Of a DNA stretch of 64,000 bases, positions 49,607 to 58,986 are shown piece by piece. Each line of letters begins with the position of its first letter. The stretch's first letter is position 1. The stretch is from Gymnogyps californianus (taxonomy: Eukaryota; Chordata; Aves; Accipitriformes; Cathartidae): assembly GCF_018139145.2 (NCBI RefSeq), contig NC_059500.1:25215437-25279436 (forward strand). Direction: 5' to 3'. Under the pieces are notes generated by a model, which saw only the letters and a list, made by a program, of their open reading frames with translations, searched no databases and had not been told where the DNA came from. The position numbers and the translations under genes were made by a program.

Positions 49607-51052
49607 TCAGGTCTCCCCTGGTGCTTTCTGCCAGAGACTCCAGGTAGGGCCATTCTCCCCGGCTGCGGTGTAGAGCACATTTTTAACATCTGGTCCTGCC
49701 CAGACCGGCCCAAGGGCTACTGCATGAACTATCTCCCGTTTAATCTGTTCAAAGGCTTGTTGTTGTTCAGGGCCCCATCTAAAATCGTTCTTCTTCCAGG
49801 TCACTTGGTAGAGAGGGCTTACAATCATACTATAATTTGGAATATGCATTCTCCAAAACCCTACAACACCTAAGAAAGCTTGTGTTTCCTGTTTACTAGT
49901 TGATGGAGACATAGCTGCTATTTTGTTAATCACATCCATTGGGATATGACGACGTCCATCTTGCCATTTTATTCCTAAAAATTGAATCTCCTGTGCAGGT
50001 CCCTTCACCTTACTCCGTTTTATGGCAAAACCGGCTTTCAGAAGAATTTGGATTATTTTCTCCCCTTTCTCAAAAACTTCTTCTGCTGTGCTGCCCCATA
50101 CGATGATGTCATCAATGTACTGCAGGTGTTCTGGAGCTCCACCTTTTTCCAGTGCATTCTGGATTAGTCCATGGCAAATGGTGGGGCTGTGTTTCCACCC
50201 CTGGGGCAGTCGATTCCAGGTGTACTGGACGCCCCTCCAAGTGAAAGCAAACTGTGGCCGGCACTCTGCTGCCAAAGGGATTGAGAAAAATGCATTAGCA
50301 ATATCAATTGTGGCGTACCACTTGGCTGCTTTTGACTCCAGTTCATATTGAAGTTCTAGCATGTCTGGCACAGCAGCACTCAGTGGTGGCGTGACTTCAT
50401 TCAGGCCACGATAGTCTACTGTTAGTCTCCATTCTCCATTAGACTTTCGCACTGGCCAAATGGGGCTGTTAAAGGGTGAGCGAGTCCTGCTGATCACTCC
50501 TTGGCTCTCCAGTTGACGAATCAGCGTATGGATGGGAATCAGGGAGTCTCGGTTGGTGCGATATTGCCGCCGGTGCACCGTTGTGGTAGCGATCGGCACC
50601 TGTTGTTCTTCAACCCTCAGCAACCCCACAACCGAAGGGTCCTCAGAGAGACCAGGTAAGGTGGACAACTGTTCAATTCCCTCTGTCTCCAAGGCAGCTA
50701 TACCAAAAGCCCACCGATACCCCTTTGGGTCTTTAAAATACCCTCTCCTGAGATAGTCTATGCCAAGGATGCATGGGGCCTCTGGGCCAGTCACAATGGG
50801 GTGTTTCTGCCACTCATTCCCAGTTAGGCTTATTTCAGCCTCCAATACAGTTAGCTGTTGAGATCCCCCTGTCACACCAGAGATACAGATGGGTTCTGCC
50901 CCTTTATAACTTGATGGCATTAGAGTACACTGTGCACCGGTATCCACTAGAGCCTTATACTCCTGTGGGTGTGATGTGCCAGGCCATCGAATCCACACAG
51001 TCCAATAAACCCGGTTGTCCCTTTCCTCCACCTGGCTGGAGGCAGGGCCCCT
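49607..51052 (-). CDS. Open protease-reverse transcriptase block of pol
   Basis: A 481-codon open stretch from the gag TAG to a TGA. It includes an aspartic protease (one active-site DTGA per monomer, acting as a dimer to cut the polyprotein) and a full RT polymerase domain: SPFNSPIWPVRKSNGEWRL fingers, the TVDYRGLN block, motif A Asp, motif B LPQGW, YIDD, and a FLGIKW primer-grip-type motif. No dUTPase domain is visible between protease and RT, unlike some mammalian ERV-L elements where dUTPase lies at the end of pol. It is read in the gag frame with no ATG at the start, so expression as a Gag-Pol readthrough product is likely. Confidence 0.88.
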   Translation of the reverse strand, partial: RGPASSQVEERDNRVYWTVWIRWPGTSHPQEYKALVDTGAQCTLMPSSYKGAEPICISGVTGGSQQLTVLEAEISLTGNEWQKHPIVTGPEAPCILGIDYLRRGYFKDPKGYRWAFGIAALETEGIEQLSTLPGLSEDPSVVGLLRVEEQQVPIATTTVHRRQYRTNRDSLIPIHTLIRQLESQGVISRTRSPFNSPIWPVRKSNGEWRLTVDYRGLNEVTPPLSAAVPDMLELQYELESKAAKWYATIDIANAFFSIPLAAECRPQFAFTWRGVQYTWNRLPQGWKHSPTICHGLIQNALEKGGAPEHLQYIDDIIVWGSTAEEVFEKGEKIIQILLKAGFAIKRSKVKGPAQEIQFLGIKWQDGRRHIPMDVINKIAAMSPSTSKQETQAFLGVVGFWRMHIPNYSMIVSPLYQVTWKKNDFRWGPEQQQAFEQIKREIVHAVALGPVWAGPDVKNVLYTAAGENGPTWSLWQKAPGET

Positions 51053-51055
51053 CTA
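51020..51055 (-). promoter_or_regulatory. Candidate gag-pol stop-readthrough signal (TAG plus hairpin)
   Basis: The gag frame ends in TAG (51053-51055). The next codons are in the same frame as pol. Ten nucleotides after TAG comes CCTCCA-GCCAGG-TGGAGG, a perfect 6-bp stem with a 6-nt loop. Known gammaretroviral readthrough uses an in-frame UAG followed 8 nt later by a pseudoknot, so the layout is comparable. Function is inferred, and I did not identify a second pseudoknot stem. Confidence 0.6.
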
Positions 51056-52672
51056 ATCCTGGTCAGAGTATTTGTTACTCACTTCTTGTAAAAATGACTT
51101 AGAGGTCCCTTCAAGAGGGTCAGAAGCCCTTCTACTTTGTCTAGAAACCGGAGCGTCATCTTTCCTGGAAGAATCCCCTTTTCTGGTTGTTTTTCCTTTC
51201 AATTCACGTACCCGTGCATCTAGGACCGAGGTGGGTTTTCTATCCCACTTCCTCATATCCTCTCCGTGGTCACGCAGGTAAAACCACAGGGTACCCCGTG
51301 GTGTATACCTTCTATATTCTCTCTCTTGATCAGAGGAACGCTCACTCCTAATAGCTGAGATATTGGTCTGTACAGGTGGGGAGTAGGAGGTTTTGATCAG
51401 TTCGATCAGTTCTTCGGACTTTTCGGACAGTTTTTCCACAGCCGAGACACAGGCTCGTAGGGATGAAGAGAGATTTTCTTCATATTGCCGGAGTTGGCGA
51501 GCCATTTCATCCACTGTCGGTGCCTCTTCGTCTTTCCAAGTTAGTACTACCAATGGGTTGGCATACAATGATGGTGCGCTCCGTACAAACTTCCGCCACA
51601 TGGGTCGTGTGCATTGAACTTCATCTGGATCTTTGGGTAATTGTAAACTGTCCGGGTCATAATAAATCATCTCTAGCACGGCTAATTCCCTCAGGTACTG
51701 AATACCTCTTTCCATGGAGGTCCACTTGCCTGGTTGACATATAACGTCTTCCTTGAAGGGATACCTTTCCTTCACACTTGACAGGAGTCGCCTCCAGAGG
51801 CTGAGGGCTTGTGTCCCTTTTCCAATCGCCTTATCAATGCCACCTTCCCTAGCAAGTGATCCCAGCTGCTTGGCTTCCTTACCCTCTAATTCCAGGCTAC
51901 TAGCCCCATTGTCCCAGCATCGGAGCAGCCAGGTGATAATGTGCTCACCTGGACGACGGCTGAAATCTTTTCACATATCCCGCAGCTCACTCAGGGATAG
52001 AGATCGGGTGATTACTTCTGGTTCTGCCTCTTCCTCCTGTTCTCGTGATGGCCCTGGTTCATCTTCATCCTTCGCTACACGAGCTGATTTTTTTGTATAT
52101 TTCTTCTTCTGTATAGGGGCGACTGATACTGGCACAGATTGGTTCTCTGGTTCAGCCGCAGTGCCTGTCGCAGGGGTCGGAGTAGCCGCAGCGCCTGTCG
52201 CAGGGGTTGGAGTAGCCGCAGCGCCTGTCGCAGGGGTCGGAGTAGCCGCAGCGCCTGTTGTCGGGGCTGGAGTAGCCGCAGCGCCTGTTGTCGGGGCTGG
52301 AGTAGCCGCAGCGCCTGTCGCTAGGGTTGCAGTAGCTGCAGTGTCTGTTGTGGGGGCTGGAGTAGCCGCCTTGCCTGTTGCCAGGGTTGCAGTAGCTGCT
52401 GTGTCTGTTGCAGGGGTTGGAGTAGCCGCAGTATCTGTCAGTCTGTTTTCCCTCCCTTCCCCCTGAGGGTGCTGCATAGTATTGAGCAGTGTTTGGTAGA
52501 TACTAGCCAGGGCCCAGCACAGTGCGATAAGTTGTGCCTCTTTGGAATTGCCACAGCATTTTCCTTTCAGATAATCTATCATTTTATCAGGGTCCTGTAG
52601 TTGTTCAGGAGTGAAGTTCCAAACCATTGGAGGTGAGAAGTTCTCTAGATACCTGCCCATTTTCTCCCACAT
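51053..52672 (-). pseudogene. gag: Proviral gag, one in-frame TGA
   Basis: 540 codons from ATG at 52672 (GGCATGT context) to TAG at 51053, interrupted once by TGA at 51971-51973 after about 233 residues. The N-terminal part begins MWEKMGRYLENF and holds a PEQLQDPDKMIDYLKGK segment. A long Ala/Thr/Pro tandem repeat follows (residues about 78-170), then a basic stretch. After the TGA the frame continues with a WLLRCWDNGA block and later a TLWFYLRDHGEDMRKWDRKP block, then a basic tail. There is no CCHC zinc knuckle, which fits class III and foamy-type Gag. Gag would form the capsid shell. The single stop should prevent full-length protein unless it is read through. Confidence 0.88.
52161..52439 (-). 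repeat. 30-bp minisatellite within gag, about 9.3 units
   Basis: The plus-strand unit is close to GCGCCTGTCGCAGGGGTCGG followed by AGTAGCCGCA, repeated from about 52161 to 52439 with a few substitutions per unit. Since 30 is divisible by 3, each unit adds ten residues of an AATPxPATGA type without shifting the frame. Central units are the most alike and edge units more diverged, as expected for expansion by slippage or unequal exchange. The 237-codon plus-strand frame across here is a by-product. Confidence 0.95.
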
Positions 52673-52678
52673 GCCATG

Positions 52679-53179
52679 TCACCCATGGTTATTAAGCCTC
52701 GGGGCAGATTTCCGAAAGATATTCTTAAACAGTTGTTTAACCTTAAACAAGGCCTGGAACACATTCAGGAGACATAACAATAGGAACATGCTGGTTTGAA
52801 CATCCCAAGGATATTCAAAATTCTCAAGAGCCACTGTAATTTGCCTGGAGGAGAAGAGGAAGGTGAAGAAATGTGTCTCCCCTGTGGCTTGGCTCTCCGA
52901 TGAGAAAAGGTACAAGGTGTAATTATTAATAGTTTCTGATAGACGGCTCCCGAAGTACGGAGGTGACGGCAATGCTGAGTACAAATACCAGATTAGTTCC
53001 ACAACGAGCAATTCTGTCATATCATAAGCCAGTGTTACAAAGTACAACAACATGATAACTCTGGCCCAATTCCCACGGGTGATAAACAGCACAACAGGGA
53101 GCGTATACTGCAAGTAAGGTATTACATAACGCACCTTTAAGAACAAGTGCACCAACTTTGAGAGCAAATACATCAACAT
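52679..53179 (-). CDS. Hydrophobic leader ORF upstream of gag, unknown function
   Basis: 166 codons from ATG at 53179 to TGA at 52679. A TTG four codons upstream is possible, with TAG just before it. The ATG has A at -3 and lies 121 nt from the 5' LTR, so it is the first substantial ORF on the genomic RNA. Only a two-codon uORF at 53232-53240 precedes it. Numbering from the TTG, strongly hydrophobic stretches occur at about residues 5-40 (with VIPYLQYTLPVVLFI), 44-74 (VIMLLYFVTLAY, LLVVELIWYLYSAL) and 133-149 (SMFLLLCLLNVFQALF). A basic C-terminus (KVKQLFKNIFRK) follows, and one NYT sequon is near 90. Three or four membrane passes are likely. It is in the same frame as gag, separated by a single TGA and two codons. 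I do not recognise the family. Confidence 0.62.
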   Translation of the reverse strand: MLMYLLSKLVHLFLKVRYVIPYLQYTLPVVLFITRGNWARVIMLLYFVTLAYDMTELLVVELIWYLYSALPSPPYFGSRLSETINNYTLYLFSSESQATGETHFFTFLFSSRQITVALENFEYPWDVQTSMFLLLCLLNVFQALFKVKQLFKNIFRKSAPRLNNHG

Positions 53180-53231
53180 TGTGACCAGCAACTATTGAAC
53201 TAATATAATGTATGTTTATAACAAATTTGTT

Positions 53232-53240
53232 TTAACACAT
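53232..53240 (-). other. Two-codon upstream ORF in the proviral leader
   Basis: ATG-TGT-TAA, the only ATG between the primer-binding site and the hydrophobic leader ORF. It is too short to block scanning strongly. Confidence 0.5.
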
Positions 53241-53274
53241 TCCAGTCAGATTTGTCGTTATCTCAACCCGTTGT

Positions 53275-53292
53275 GCCCCACGTTGGGCGCCA
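53275..53292 (-). promoter_or_regulatory. Primer-binding site, tRNA-Lys1,2 type
   Basis: On the minus strand TGGCGCCCAACGTGGGGC starts 8 nt after the 5' LTR. This is the 18-nt complement of the tRNA-Lys1,2 3' end, the primer used by foamy viruses and by some beta- and lentiviruses. I see no mismatch. Confidence 0.93.
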
Positions 53293-53300
53293 AAAAGGAC

Positions 53301-53879
53301 TGTCGTGGTTTAACCCCAGCCAGCAGCTAAGCACCACGCAGCCGCTCGCTCACTGCCCCCCCACCCCTGGGATGGGGGAGAGAATCAGGAAAAAAAAAAC
53401 TCGTGAGTTGAGATAAAGACAGTTTAATAGGACAGAAAGGAATGAAAAACAATGATAATGATAATAATAATAATATGACAATAGCAATACTAAAAGAATT
53501 AAACTATACAAAGCAAGTGGTGCACAATGCAATTGCTCACCACTCGTTGACCGATGCCCAGTTAGTTCCCGAGCCGCGATCCGAGCCGCTCGGCCAACTC
53601 CCCCCAGTTTATATACTGGGCATGACGTTCCATGGTATGGAATACCCCTTTGGCTAGTTCAAGTCAGCTGCCCCGGCTCTGCTCCCTCCCAGCTTCTTGC
53701 ACACCTGCTTACTGGCAGAGCACGGGAAACTGGAAAGTCCTTGGCTGAAGATAAGTGCTACTTAGCAACAACTAAAACATCGGGGTGTTATCAACATCAT
53801 TCTCACACTAAATCCAAAACACAGCACTGTAGCAGCTACTAAGAAGAAAATTAACTCTGTCCCAGCTGAAACCAGGACA
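53301..53879 (-). repeat. 5' LTR of the provirus
   Basis: 579 bp, TGTCCTGGTTTCAGCTGGGA...CCACGACA on the minus strand. It contains the promoter for the provirus. It reads identically to the 3' LTR. Confidence 0.97.
53609..53615 (-). promoter_or_regulatory. LTR TATA box (TATATAA)
   Basis: On the minus strand GCCCAGTATATAAACTGGGG, about 265 bp into the 5' LTR, is the expected position for the U3 core promoter. The flanking CCCAGT...ACTGGG gives a small inverted repeat around the box. Transcription would start about 25-30 bp downstream. Confidence 0.7.
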
Positions 53880-53884
53880 CTATC
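53880..53884. repeat. Target-site duplication, right copy (CTATC)
   Basis: CTATC immediately right of the 5' LTR, an exact partner of 46765-46769. Confidence 0.93.
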
Positions 53885-53945
53885 ATAATCAAGGATCTTA
53901 AATTAAGAATGTTGCTATTTCTTCAAAATGATTGTTTCAAAATTC

Positions 53946-53981
<36 letters not shown>
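53946..53981. repeat. (TTA)n microsatellite, about 12 units
   Basis: An uninterrupted TAT/TTA trinucleotide run, 62 bp outside the proviral 5' LTR. Confidence 0.95.
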
Positions 53982-56900
53982 GGGCTGGACAAGTAGTCCA
54001 TACTATACTACTTAATTAAATGGTCCTGGGACCATTCATTAGTCAGCTGGCATGGCTGATCAGCACAGAAAAGCACATGTCCCTACTACTACAATTCCTT
54101 AGCCACCGAAACAAGGGTAGCTGCACACAAACTGCCTGCTGGGAATGGTGCCTGGCCATTCACGAATAATGTCTTTAAATTTTTTGGGAAAGTGTAGTTT
54201 GTCTGGTACCAAACCCTGCAAAAAATTTTTGTAGTTATTGAACATGGTCAACAGTGCAGTTCCAGCACCCACGGACATCCTCTGCCTCTGCTTCATTTGG
54301 AGGTGCCAAAGTAGCTTTAGGGAATTTCAAAACTGAAATTGAAGGACTCTTAGGAAAACTGGGAATTCAGGTGCCAGGATGGCAATATAGTGGGATGTAA
54401 AAATCTTCCCTTAGCAATGAGCAAAGCACAGTCTTGCTGCCTCACGCGCCTCTGAAGCATCAGCAGATGCCCTACGATCTCCCCACAGTGCTGTGAAGGT
54501 CACTGCCTGGTGGTGACCAGACTGATCAGTGAACTTTTTGGTCAATGTAACCTCAATTTCTGAGACCGGAACTGGAGATGAGGAACTGGTAGTGACTGAT
54601 TAATGGAGTCACTTTCTTGGGGGAAATCCCATTCCTCTTCAGGAATACAACTATACAGCTTGAAATACAGGCAGAGTGAACACAGCAGGTCAGAAGAACA
54701 TGTTCTCAGGGATAATTTTCTGTCAGTGTCTGACTGTATCACATCTCTGGAGATCTATTTTTTGGTGGGGGTGGGAGAAAACAATTCACCATAATATTAA
54801 AGTGTTCCCTACCAGAAAATCCTTGGCAATGTGGATTCAGTGGATGACTCAGAGGAGTCTTTGACAGGATGTATTCATATTGACGTCTTATATTCCTTTT
54901 TCTTGTTTTTAGTTTTTTTCTTTTTTTCATTAAAAGAATGTAGGGAAATCTGTGAGAGTCTGATCTTACATAATATTATTGCAGAAAAAAAATGCAAATA
55001 CTCTGTCTGCTGCAGAAATGTATTTAATTTTAAAGAGATCACACCTGCTTCTCCTGCAAAGCAAATGGTAAATGAATGAGGTCAAAGCTTCATAGAACTA
55101 GGTCTTTTCTTTCACCACCTAAGAAGATAGTATATTAACAACATATAACTGTTGAGTTAAATCAAAATAAGTGTTAATCCTTGAAATAATTCTTATATAC
55201 ATTAGATGAACATTTGAAAAGTAACATATTAAAATGAGAAACATTATATATTAGCAGGTTTTCTGATAAGAAGGCACTCACTCAAAGTTTTTGAATTGTC
55301 TGCCAGACAGTAAGAATGGGAGCTAATTAGGCAGAAAATTAGTTTAAAGGTAGTGAAGTAGGCAGCTATAAATATAAAAAAAAAACCACCAAAATTGTCA
55401 TGGATCATGACGTTAAAGAGGGTAGTGGGTTATAAGCACTTGTTCTCTCTTAAATATGGTACTAAAATGCTCTTGTAGGCTAAATGCACCATGTATAGGT
55501 CTGCTAATTTTCGTATAAGTTAGCTGGATGTTCATAGCAGACATTAGCCTTGTCTCCTCCCTGGGATTTCCTGGGATGAGATCAATCCATCAAAATCAGC
55601 AGTAATTAGGGCCTTATGTCTTATTACTTATTGTAACCTGCTGGAATACAGTAGAATGTTCTCATTTCTAAAGAAACAAACTGGTACATCTTTTGTGTAC
55701 TGATTACACATGCACTGTTTTTACATGTTCTGTTATTCCTGTTTCTGGGTGCATCTAATCCAAATCACTGTTCCTCACACAATCTGTGAAAATTTCTTCT
55801 GCCAACTGCAGAAATGGAAATGCAAAAACACATGCAAAATTTTTTAAAATTAAATGTTTTCATGTCTTCTATAAGTTTTTGATTGGTAAGGTACTACACA
55901 AAAAAATTACCTTCAGTTTATACTATGACTTGATACAGGATATCTTACTGCATTTTTGCATATATGTAGATGAAAGAACTAAGAAAATGCAATGATATTA
56001 TGATCTGTAGTAAAAGTTCACAGATTTGAGGCATTGCATTTTCTCCTTTGTATTTGAGGAAAGCACTTTTAAGTATGTTGAAGAGTCTGAAGCATCCATT
56101 TAAGCTTAATGGAATCATCTCAAATATGTGTTTTTCATCACCAACACAGGAATCACCTGATTTTGCTCGTATTATTTTCTGTTCCTTGAAATATGAAAGT
56201 ATTCTGTTAATATCCAGAAAAAAAAGCCATATTCACTTAATTTTGTGTTAGACATTGTAACACGTGCTTAACTGCAGAATTTTACTTCATGTAATGTTGC
56301 TTCATGTAATCTAAAATATAAGGTTTTGTGTGTCTTTGCTGTCCTTTTTTTCCCTTTTTTTCTTTGTCCCACATAATCTAGAACAGTCTTATGAGGTATT
56401 ATGGGACATATACAATTAATACAGAATTCTAATTTCTTTGCAGTTGTTCCTATTTTATTTGTCACCAGAGCATCTGAGTGTTTCAATGACATTAGTTACT
56501 TTGCTTTCCTACTTCTTCTGAGACGCAAATTAATTATAATCATACTGAAGATATACTTATTGGAACACAAGTCTATTGCCTAATACTTAGAGCAGCTAAA
56601 TAGGTGTTAATATTGAATTTCACAGCTGCTCATTTTCAAACATGACCTGATGTCAGTGTCTTGATTAAACATTGGCCTTGCTATACAGACACAGATGTGT
56701 GTGATGCCTGTTCAGTAGGACAATTTTATGTATTTGAACATTAGCAATGCTATATGTCTCTCCATGAACTGTATACTGGTCTCAGGCAGCTATCAATGAT
56801 CTGAATTTTAGTCTGTATGACAAATACGTCAAATAAGTCCTTTTTCCAAACAAGTATCCTAAGTCACAGAGATTTCTAACTCTTGAGTTATGGTTGAAGG

Positions 56901-57690
56901 CCAACATGAAACACTGATACTATTTGGACTTCTTCATAGTTGCACTTCTTTACTGTAAAAATTCATTGTAGCTAGTAACTCCAGATGAGTTTTCAAAGTT
57001 AAGCCCCAGAGATTTCAGAACTGGGATCCAGAAGAACACAACTAGTGGCTGTAACAGTTATTTTTATTTGGAGTAATTTTATTTGATACAGAACCTGATT
57101 CTTTCCCTGGTTACTATCAATCCTGTGCTCCTAATGAGGCAAGGATTCCAATGGAAATGCAGTATGCAATTATTTTGAGACTTTATTGTAACTCATTGTC
57201 CTCTGGTATTTTTGTAGTACAATCTCATTTCAGAAAATATATTGTGTTCCTTGTGTCACCAGTCAAGGAAACAGAACTGTAGTTTTGTCTGATCTTTGTA
57301 CACACTCAGTGCTTTCATCCAAACTATTAGCGAATGCAGTGAATAGAATAAGTGGTAAAATCTTTCCAGTCTTCCCCTCCTGAATAGGCTTTCTTACATT
57401 TAGCACTCTAAGTGTCAGACACTAGCAGGACCATGAACATATGTACTTCATAAAGCATATCCACAAAGCAGGTACTTCTGTGTATGAAATACAGCATATG
57501 AGGGAACTGAGTTGCTAACTATGACCCATCATCAGTCCAACTCTATATGCTGTATTTCTGGTTTGTTTAGATGCAGCAAATCTGATGCATTCAGGTTGTA
57601 CTGTTTTTACGGAGCACATCCATCTCAATCGTGCAGTGCATGAAGCATCAGGTTTGACTGTATTCAGGAAAAACAACTATACCACTGTGC

Positions 57691-57742
57691 TTCAAAGCCA
57701 GCTGTTCTCCATAGTCTTCAAAGCTAGCTGTTCTCCATAGTT
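57691..57742. repeat. 26-bp tandem duplication
   Basis: TTCAAAGCCAGCTGTTCTCC plus ATAGTC is followed at once by the same 26 bp with one C-to-T change and a small end variation. It is a simple local duplication. Confidence 0.9.
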
Positions 57743-58964
57743 CAGGCCTTGTATTCAGGCTTCCTTTTCATGCATGATTTTTTAATTTTTTTTTTCCTGT
57801 TTCAGAGATGTATAGTTTACATCTAAACTACCTGCCAAAGCAAAAGAGAGATGGCTGGTTCCTGTTCCAGGCTGTGTTCCAGAGGCTGCTGTTGAAGCCG
57901 ATATTTCTGTTTCTGGAAAAGGATATTTTCTGTTTAAGGCACCTAGAGAAGACTACATTATCTCTTTCTGGAGCACAAGCTTTTCAGGAAAAATTGAAAA
58001 CAGCAGCTAAAATGGTCATGATCATAGCATTGCTAATACGTAGATGCTGAGAGTGTACTAGGATAACGGAGGAATGAATGGTCCAGAAAGTGGCCAGGCT
58101 TGTGAGCTCTACCTAAACAGCATCTCTTACTGGTACCATTGCAACAGATCAGTTGGCTAGATGGAAAGTTAATGAGATTTTTCATTAATTACTAAATTTT
58201 ATTGCACTAGGAAAAAAGAAACTCCACAGTTTCATGGTTTTGGGCAAAACACACAGTCCAGGTTTAAACAAGACAGGGACAGAGCTTCTCAGGCAATGGT
58301 TACCAGGATCCTTCCTAATAGAGAGCTGACCTCCTCCAAATTTTTAGAATATATTTATTTGAAAAATTAAACATGAAATTGTCCTGAAAACATATAATCA
58401 AAACATTACAGCATACACATAAACATTCAACAAATGTAGAATCCTGTTTAGAATCCTGAGACTTTAACTAAAAAAATTTCATGAAAAGCCTTAAAACTTA
58501 GAGAATTTAAACATAGGTCAGTAGATCTTCTGTTGTCCCTATTACCTTGTAATTACATACAGAGGAAGAGCTGTCTCACTCTGAAATGTATGACATCATA
58601 TTTTCATTTAGATAAGACAAGGAATCAAATCACAGTACATAAAGTATATGTAAAACTTCCTATAATTTTTTAAAAGTACACAAATATGTGTCAAAATTTA
58701 AGCATATAACTCATTAAAGAAACCTTAGTATTGCACTGGAAAGAATCATAAGGTTAAATATTTTCTGAATTCTCTTAAGAGTACTTTGAAATGTCACAAA
58801 GAACAAAGACTAATAGAAATTTTGGCAAGTGTGACTATTTAGTAGCAGTGGAAGCACTGGCAAAATATATTAAATATATACGTTTACACAGTTCGAAGTC
58901 CATAGTTAAATTTAATTAGTGCAACAGGGATATTTGAAATTAAAGTAAAAACTATAATTTAATT

Positions 58965-58986
58965 CCACCCCCACCCCCCCACCCCC
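58965..58986 (-). other. C-rich tract, G4-capable on the minus strand
   Basis: CC-A-C5-A-C7-A-C5. On the minus strand the G5, G7 and G5 runs can supply four G3 blocks with single-nucleotide loops. Confidence 0.6.

Larger units (their letters stand above)
47870..51052 (-). pseudogene. pol: Proviral pol (protease-RT-RNase H-integrase), interrupted by three TGA codons
   Basis: About 1,060 codons in the same frame as gag, following its TAG directly. The first open block (51031-49607) has the protease DTGA motif about 30 residues in and an ILGIDYL block near residue 90. RT follows with motif A (TIDIANAFFSIPL, Asp about 243), LPQGWKHSP, and the YIDD catalytic box at about 305-308. TGA codons at 49607-49609 and 49571-49573 fall in the RT-RNase H connection. 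RNase H supplies FTDGS before, and AEVKA and YTDS after, a third TGA at 49127-49129. Integrase has the zinc-site H-X4-H...C-X2-C and a D,D-35-E triad. All catalytic residues looked for are present. No ATG opens the frame (it starts at GTG or by readthrough). The length and absence of frameshifts indicate a recently intact gene. Confidence 0.93.
46770..53879 (-). mobile_element. Complete ERV-L-like (class III) provirus, env-less, 7.1 kb
   Basis: Two 579-bp LTRs bound an internal region with a tRNA-Lys1,2 primer-binding site, a leader ORF, gag, pro-RT-RNaseH-integrase pol and a polypurine tract, all on the minus strand. A perfect 5-bp target duplication CTATC flanks it (46765-46769 and 53880-53884). 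TG...CA ends, 5-bp duplication, absent env, absent gag zinc knuckle and the RT/integrase sequence style all fit ERV-L-type class III elements. The Lys1,2 primer is shared with foamy viruses rather than the Leu primer that gave mammalian ERV-L its name. The LTRs look identical by eye, which implies a young insertion. Coding is interrupted only by in-frame stop codons, with no frameshift across 5.3 kb. Confidence 0.96.

Noticed and set aside
51753..52466. 237-codon plus-strand ORF with an Ala/Val/Gly repeat
   Set aside because: Antisense shadow of gag and its 30-bp minisatellite. The repeat unit is a multiple of three, so it keeps several frames open.
51053..52672. A CCHC zinc knuckle in Gag
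   Set aside because: I looked for C-X2-C-X4-H-X4-C in the C-terminal part and found none. The tail is basic instead.
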